Source: Branchiostoma belcheri (taxonomy: Eukaryota; Chordata; Leptocardii; Amphioxiformes; Branchiostomatidae). Taken from it: a stretch of 64,000 nt of DNA. The translations under genes and the position numbers were made by a program. Shown here piece by piece: positions 58,407 through 64,000 of this stretch. Position 1 is the first letter of the stretch. Every line of letters starts with the position of its first letter. Below the pieces are notes generated by a model. That model was not told where the DNA came from. It saw nothing but the letters and a program-made list of their open reading frames with translations, and made no database searches. The stretch lies in the NCBI RefSeq assembly GCF_001625305.1, contig NW_017802436.1, forward strand, positions 999,251 to 1,063,250, given 5' to 3'.

Positions 58407-59235
58407 NNNNNNNNNNNNNNNNNNNNNNNNNNNNNNNNNNNNNNNNNNNNNNNNNNNNNNNNNNNNNNNNNNNNNNNNNNNNNNNNNNNNNNNNNNNNNN
58501 NNNNNNNNNNNNNNNNNNNNNNNNNNNNNNNNNNNNNNNNNNNNNNNNNNNNNNNNNNNNNNNNNNNNNNNNNNNNNNNNNNNNNNNNNNNNNNNNNNNN
58601 NNNNNNNNNNNNNNNNNNNNNNNNNNNNNNNNNNNNNNNNNNNNNNNNNNNNNNNNNNNNNNNNNNNNNNNNNNNNNNNNNNNNNNNNNNNNNNNNNNNN
58701 NNNNNNNNNNNNNNNNNNNNNNNNNNNNNNNNNNNNNNNNNNNNNNNNNNNNNNNNNNNNNNNNNNNNNNNNNNNNNNNNNNNNNNNNNNNNNNNNNNNN
58801 NNNNNNNNNNNNNNNNNNNNNNNNNNNNNNNNNNNNNNNNNNNNNNNNNNNNNNNNNNNNNNNNNNNNNNNNNNNNNNNNNNNNNNNNNNNNNNNNNNNN
58901 NNNNNNNNNNNNNNNNNNNNNNNNNNNNNNNNNNNNNNNNNNNNNNNNNNNNNNNNNNNNNNNNNNNNNNNNNNNNNNNNNNNNNNNNNNNNNNNNNNNN
59001 NNNNNNNNNNNNNNNNNNNNNNNNNNNNNNNNNNNNNNNNNNNNNNNNNNNNNNNNNNNNNNNNNNNNNNNNNNNNNNNNNNNNNNNNNNNNNNNNNNNN
59101 NNNNNNNNNNNNNNNNNNNNNNNNNNNNNNNNNNNNNNNNNNNNNNNNNNNNNNNNNNNNNNNNNNNNNNNNNNNNNNNNNNNNNNNNNNNNNNNNNNNN
59201 NNNNNNNNNNNNNNNNNNNNNNNNNNNNNNNNNNN
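58407..59235. other. Assembly gap (829 N)
   Basis: Unsequenced. Long frames reported across it are not real. Confidence 0.99.
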
Positions 59236-59296
59236 AAATAAACAGTAAAATTGATGATAAGTAATGCTAATGCTACTTTGGACAAAGTTATTGTTT

Positions 59297-59540
59297 CTGT
59301 ATCTGTATAGCCGGTATAGCCGTCTTTCGCAGGCACGCGGCGCGGCGGCAGCTGGCTATATTAGACCGATCGACTTGTTACACCAAACCCTTGAACTTCT
59401 AACTCTATACATTGTTTAACGCTATCCAGTGACAATGTCCCTACTGTACTTGGTGACAGCGAGTTCCACTCTGCGATACTTCTGAGAAAAATGAATTCTT
59501 GAACACGTCAATCCTTGGTTGATAACTCTGGAACTTGTTG
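59297..59540 (+). mobile_element. GC-rich dispersed repeat, plus copy
   Basis: ctgtatctgtatagccggta, gcgcggcggcagctggct, cgacttgttacacc and cttggttgataactctg. It faces an inverted copy at 59965-60108. Confidence 0.75.
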
Positions 59541-59960
59541 TCAGGTAATATAAGATGACAGGTAAGACATAGACAGGGACCCCTATGACGTCATGTTCCT
59601 CCCCGTGCCAGCCATTGCGGCGTTTAATCTTCCCTTCATGACAACAGATCGTATTAAAACGGCTCGTTAATCCTTGGTATGTGCTTTGATAAGGTGATCC
59701 GATATCGGCTTAGTCCCGCGGTTTACGTCATCAGCAGATTAGCCAATCCAAGGCCACGTAACACCCAGCCCTGCAAGGTCAGAGTACTGTCATTCGAGAG
59801 GCGTGGAAACTAAAGTACCTCATGTACGGTTTCAATATATTTGCGATAAAATAAACGTTATGTAAAGGGGTTATACTACACCAAACTTCGCAGACTTGTA
59901 GAACTTGTAATACGTTCTTTCAGGCCATATATTTTATACAGTAGGGGCATTGTCCATAGA
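59541..59960. other. Spacer between inverted repeats; unassigned
   Basis: No gene. It could be the inside of one larger element bounded by the two inverted copies. Confidence 0.3.
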
Positions 59961-59964
59961 TACT

Positions 59965-60108
59965 TTTAACAATGTCTAGAGTTAGATGTTCAAGGGTTAG
60001 GTGTAACAAGTCGATCGGTGTAATGTAGCCAGCTGCCGCCGCGCCGCGTGACTGCGAAGCTGGTATGTTACGCCGAAAGGCGGTTATACCGGTTATACAG
60101 ATATTTTG
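59965..60108 (-). mobile_element. GC-rich dispersed repeat, inverted copy
   Basis: On the plus strand gttaggtgtaacaagtcg, gccagctgccgccgcgccgc and ggcggttataccggttatac, the complement of 59297-59440. Confidence 0.8.
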
Positions 60109-60109
60109 A

Positions 60110-60580
60110 TTGTAGCATAAATTCGATTTTTTTTGCTTGCTAAGATGCGGCAGAAATGCCCCTGGTGTTAACTTTCATTTTGGCCTCCTACATTCCTTCC
60201 CGCGAGGTCTTATCGTCCGACCTTGTCTTGTTACGCCTGACAGCAAACAGCACCCGGCTGATGATTCCAACAAGGGCGTCAGAGCCTGTCTAAGATTTCA
60301 TTTTCTGTCTTCAATTAAGATCGAGAAAAGTATACGTCTGATCTTAGTCTGAAAGAGTTTGGCATCACGCACGTGTATCCAGGCAACGGTCAGGTTGAAC
60401 CTTGGTGGTTAATTTAGAATTGGTGATATCATTTTTCCAAGAGTCTTGTCCAAGTAAGCCTCGGTCTTCAACCTACTTTTACTATCACTTCCTATCTAAT
60501 ACTAGTATCCAAGCAGGTGTTTTGGTGGAAGCTTGTAACGTTTTCCGAAAGCCTTTGTTAGGCCGAGAGTGGTTATATGA
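60110..60580. other. Unassigned sequence
   Basis: Nothing supported. Confidence 0.35.
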
Positions 60581-60804
60581 GGGTCTGTTCGGGAGGGTTA
60601 GTGATTACGAACTACGCAAAATGTGCGCCACCGATTACGAATTAGTATTACGTTGGACTTAGAGTCTCAGAGCTGATTATGAACAACTACGCGTCATGGC
60701 TAATGTACTGATTACAAATTACAATGATCTTAAGCGGCTGCCTATTACGGATCGCAGAGACTAAAGAGGTCTGATTACGCCTTAGGAAAGGGAGCATTTA
60801 GGCC
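60581..60804 (+). mobile_element. GATTACGAA-rich repeat, plus copy
   Basis: gttagtgattacgaactacg, agtctcagagctgattatga, cggctgcctattacgga and ggagcatttaggcc. It matches the inverted copy at 61680-61892 and directly abuts a foldback element at 60805. Confidence 0.8.
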
Positions 60805-60908
60805 TAGCCTCTACCAGGCTTCGGGAGGCGTCGGGAAAGAGTAGAAATCGGCCGGAGAGAACAGTTTAGTTAGACTGTTCGCCTCCTCCCGAAGCCTGGT
60901 AGAGGCTA
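60805..60908. mobile_element. Short foldback element, 104 bp
   Basis: tagcctctaccaggcttcgg at the left and its complement ending gtagaggcta at the right. The middle of the long form is deleted. Confidence 0.85.
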
Positions 60909-61130
60909 ATGCAGACCCAGTTATACAGACACAGACACCCCTGTCCGACACATTAAGATTTAGGGCGATACGCCAGGTGGGTCCTTCTCGCCTTGAAGCG
61001 GGTGCAATCCATCCGCCGCGCCGCCTAGTAAAGACGTTGAACTTCACGTGAACCTGCTCCGACTGGTCCCAGTCTTCTCGTGACTGAGATTGGTATCATC
61101 CGAGCTTTGTAAGAAAACGACCCTGAGCTT
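60909..61130. other. Unassigned sequence
   Basis: ggtatcatccgag near 61092 resembles the target duplication of the next element. Nothing else. Confidence 0.4.
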
Positions 61131-61139
61131 GGTATCATC

Positions 61140-61350
61140 TTGCCTCTACCAGGCTTCGGGAGGCGGCTGGCCGAAGAGTAGAAATCAACCAAATAGAGAG
61201 ATAACATGCCGAGAGAGTTGGTGTGCTCCATAGAACAGTTTCGGGAGCGGCAAACTATTCTCTCCAGTAGACCAACTCCCCTGGCATGCTATCTCTCTAT
61301 TTGGCCGATTTCTTCTCTTTCCAGCCGCCCCTGAAGCCTGGTAGAGGCTA
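61140..61350. mobile_element. Complete foldback element, 211 bp, 9-bp target duplication
   Basis: The best copy. Two arms of about 100 bp run from gcctctaccaggcttcggg to ttcgggagcggcaaac and back to gaagcctggtagaggcta. ggtatcatc flanks it (61131-61139 and 61351-61359). Confidence 0.92.
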
Positions 61351-61359
61351 GGTATCATC

Positions 61360-61679
61360 ATGAGCTGGATGAGCCATGCCGCAACCTTAACCGCGTACAA
61401 AGTGCACCAGACGAGGTAAAAGAGAGCCGAAGGCCGCGCGCTAATCACATGCAGGAAAGCCTGGCAGCGTGTTTTATTGTCGCTGTTGTGAAAACTCTCC
61501 CGGAATTCTAAGCTCTTGTTGCCAAAATTTCTAAGGTTTAGAGGCCTGACTTGTACGCCGCAGGTGGAGGTATTTAGTCCGGCGTGAGACTGGCACCTTC
61601 TCACTTTACTTCCCGGGGGGTGTGCACGCTAACCCGAAAAGCTGGTTAGCAAACTCCCAGGCCGCGAGAGGGAAAGGGG
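61360..61679. other. Unassigned sequence
   Basis: Nothing supported. Confidence 0.35.
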
Positions 61680-61892
61680 GGCCTGCATGCCCTTTTTGTA
61701 AGGCGTAGATTCAGGCCTTTTTAGTCTTCGTAATCCGTAGGCAGCCTCCCCAAAAATCAAGGAAATTCGTAATAGTACATTAGCCGCAAATCGTACATTC
61801 GTAATCAGCTCTGAGACTTTAATGTAATTCGTAACCGGCGGCGACAATTTTGCGTAATTCGAAATCACTACCCCCCCCCCCCCATGCAGGCC
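61680..61892 (-). mobile_element. GATTACGAA-rich repeat, inverted copy with own inverted ends
   Basis: Bounded by ggcctgcatg (61680) and catgcaggcc (61883-61892). Inside, on the minus strand, tagtgatttcgaattacgca, agtctcagagctgattacga and gaggctgcctacggattacg match 60581-60804. Includes a C-run at 61870-61883. Confidence 0.85.
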
Positions 61893-62088
61893 CTCGGAAA
61901 GCTCCTACGGGGATAGGACAATATTTTTCCTGGGGATTGAGCCAGTATATAACTCGCACCGAGACTCTCTCAAGGCCGAGACCTAACAGTTGGACGCCTT
62001 TCCTGTCCTCATCTCACTCGCGTGCGGTAGATGAACCTTCCTCGGTGGCGCTGAGGACCTACACGTGTGCCCCCTTTTCGATCAAAGG
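61893..62088. other. CpG-containing unassigned sequence
   Basis: Nothing supported. Confidence 0.3.
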
Positions 62089-62115
62089 CTAGCCTCCACC
62101 AGGCCTTTCTACGGG
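62089..62115 (+). mobile_element. Tip of a foldback element
   Basis: ctagcctccaccaggcc only. Confidence 0.5.
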
Positions 62116-62258
62116 ATACGGATCGTAGAATTTGGCAAAAAAGGAGAGTGAAATTGGCCAGGATAGTCCGGTTACGGCCATACTCTCAAATATCCCCGAC
62201 ACCGTGTATATAGCTAGCGTAGTTGGTCTGGTAGAGACTAATCAATGGCATCCAATGC

Positions 62259-62375
62259 TAGCCTCTACCAGGCTTCGGGTGACGGTCGAAAAGAGTAAAA
62301 ATCGGTCAAATAGAGAGATAACATTCCTAGAGAGTTGGTCCGCTAGAGAGTACATTTTGCCGCTCTATATACATA
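62259..62375 (+). mobile_element. Left arm of a foldback element
   Basis: tagcctctaccaggcttcgg, aaaatcggtcaaatagagag and ctagagagtacattttgcc; no right arm. Confidence 0.8.
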
Positions 62376-62483
62376 GCCGGTCTCGTTGAATTACCCCCGT
62401 TTTCTTAAGAACTGGGCTAATCAGAAAACAGCCGAAGACCACCAAACCCCCAGTTCTATAAGCCTGCTACGGAGGCTAGTCTG

Positions 62484-62560
62484 ACCCGCGGGAATCGAAC
62501 CATGGACCCGCGGTTCTCCCGTACGTGTGTTCGCGAGCCATCCCGACTCTCTGTGAAACA
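62484..62560 (-). other. tRNA-like sequence
   Basis: On the minus strand the B box ggttcgattcc sits inside a good T-arm (gcgggtccatggttcgattc), but the A box (gggatggctcgcgaac) and anticodon arm are poor. A tRNA pseudogene or SINE head. Confidence 0.35.
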
Positions 62561-62942
62561 GAAGCCAGACGACGTGTGTACATCTTCGTGCGCCGCGAAG
62601 CTAGTCTAAACACCGCGTAACTGTCAAAGGACCAGCTCTCGATTCTCAGTGTCACCGCGACAGCTCTGTTTACTGTCTTTTAGTAGCCAAGGTGCAAGGA
62701 GAAAAACACAGTTTCGCCCAAAACAGGTGTCGCCTTGAAGATAAAGAGCTGTAACCCGGTCCCTCCTGATATCTAGTCGTCTCTGTGAGGGTGAAACAGG
62801 AGAAATTGGCCGAGAAGAGAGACAAATTTGCCAGCCAACTGGATCACCTAACACTTGTGCCAAATGATTCCCCCTAATTTTGGCCAATCTTTCCAATTTC
62901 GGCTGCTCGGGGTGGCTCAGTCTGGAGGAGACCAGTCCCGAT
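62561..62942. other. Unassigned sequence
   Basis: A 90-codon minus frame (62896-62624) without recognised domain. Confidence 0.3.
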
Positions 62943-63276
62943 CAGGGCTCGAAATTAAAGGTGGTCCACTGGCCGCTAAAATTGAGGGCGGTACAACTAA
63001 AAGCACACTTTGGGACATTTTTGGGACAATAGAAAAATAATGAACATCAGAATGTCGGCCCTTCTTTTGTTTATCAGGCACATGTCCCGACTTTTAGATC
63101 CGGAAAAGTCCCCCTGAATTTGTGTTTACTCTGCAATTATAGTTTGTCTGGGAGTAAACTCAGTATAAGCAAAATAACAGGTTGGGACAGTTCATCCTCA
63201 CTTCGGGACAACTGAAGTTTATTTTTGGGACAGTGCTGAGACAGTAAGTAGGAAGGAAAGTTTGTTTCGAGGCCTG
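62943..63276 (+). mobile_element. hAT-like element, uninterrupted copy
   Basis: cagggctcgaaattaaagg at the left, gtttcgaggcctg at the right. Interior cttcgggacaactgaag and gggacagtgctgagacag match the element at 20204. No transposase frame. Confidence 0.75.
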
Positions 63277-63813
63277 CCCAATCTGTTCGTGTTTTTGTCT
63301 GCTTTTATTGGAATCAACACATGCCTCATGAAGGCCACACGTCTGCAGCCAAGCCGCGTCTGGCCGGGTCTTTCAACGGTTGACTCCAATTACCCTGCCC
63401 GTCGTAACGCTAAGAACATTAGACAAGGAAATGGTCTAATCAAACAGTGCTGTGACTTTGCCCCATTAGGTAATTGTCGTCCTTCTGATGAGGAGTTAGG
63501 TCCTTAGGAGCTGTAATAGGACCCAGGCTTGTTTCAACACGCGAACGCGGATCACCTAAATCGCCACTAAAAAAACACTGATCGCAACCGGTAAGCCGAA
63601 AAATTAGATAAACTTGGGAACACAATAGGTCGCGGGGGGATTGGCAAGGCCGGGGCAGACGTGGGTCTACCTTTTGACTTTGGTGGTCCTGTCTACAGCT
63701 GCCTGGCTGACCTCTGGTTTGACCTGAGTTTCACGCCGATTTCCTCTCCTGGCCACCTTCTTCAGACCACCGTAAATACAGATACGCCCCCTGAACACCG
63801 CGTGCCGGCACCG
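63277..63813. other. Unassigned sequence
   Basis: Nothing supported. Confidence 0.35.
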
Positions 63814-63955
63814 TAGCCTCTACCAGGCTTCGGGAGGGGGCTGGGGCCGACACTGTAGCCTCTACCAGGCTTCGGGAGGCAGCTGTGGAAAGAGTAGAAA
63901 TCGGCCAAACAGACAGATAGCATGCCAATGGAGTTTTTTCGGCTGGTAGAGGCTA
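63814..63955. mobile_element. Foldback element with duplicated left tip
   Basis: tagcctctaccaggcttcgg occurs at 63814 and again at 63856. The right arm is reduced to ggctggtagaggcta. Confidence 0.8.
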
Positions 63956-64000
63956 CATGGGCTCCAACATAACTTCTCGTACGCTTTTGTGACACAAAGG

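Noticed and set aside
58229-59336. Frames of 279-341 codons on both strands
   Set aside because: They consist almost wholly of N from the gap.
62484-62560. Functional tRNA gene on the minus strand
   Set aside because: Good T-arm only; the D-arm and anticodon arm do not fit.

Overview
This is AT-rich animal DNA with no bacterial or phage organisation. There are no long open frames, no operons, many degenerate transposable elements, microsatellites, tandem arrays, CpG-rich promoter-like islets and possible splice sites. The repeat types and the style of a broken zinc-finger array (CEVCDYGTAHKSTLKLHIATHTGKKPY-like) suggest an invertebrate chordate, most likely a lancelet (Branchiostoma). That assignment comes from recognition only and was not checked against a database. 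Two runs of N (5886-5905 and 58407-59235) show this is a draft assembly.

Layout. 1-5.2 kb: a 40-bp tandem repeat, a foldback element, a Harbinger-like MITE, a hAT-like element and a satellite made of Harbinger-like ends, with a relic of a reverse-transcriptase C-terminus inside. 5.27-7.2 kb: a 420-bp tandem array containing the small gap. 8.7-11.1 kb: a LINE 3' end, a tRNA-derived SINE and a 340-370-bp array interrupted by two insertions. 12.88-13.55 kb: a C2H2 zinc-finger pseudogene. 14.5-14.9 kb: a weak GPCR-like exon. 15-25 kb: LINE tails, a (CA)n/(CG)n tract, a hAT-like element with a SINE inside it, and a 150-bp array split by a foldback element. 25.5-29.4 kb: promoter-like islets, including four diverged copies of a module carrying CCAAT boxes and E2F octamers. 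30-53 kb: mostly unassigned sequence with scattered MITEs, tandem duplications, LINE fragments and a few exon-like segments. 53.4-64 kb: SINEs with clear target-site duplications, a perfect 24-bp-arm palindrome, a TATA promoter with a non-coding first exon, the large gap, and a cluster of foldback elements.

No complete protein-coding gene could be supported. What can be read is mostly a history of insertions. Nested insertions (a SINE in a hAT-like element; a SINE and a second repeat in one satellite monomer) give relative ages.

The least expected pattern is that four elements of different families each sit between imperfect direct repeats of 27-90 bp that begin and end at, or within about 11 bp of, the element ends. 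These repeats are far longer than normal target-site duplications. A second signal is a shared hammerhead-like core (CUGANGA, hairpin, GAAAC, ACG/CGU hairpin) in two otherwise unrelated dispersed repeats. Both are hypotheses from reading alone.
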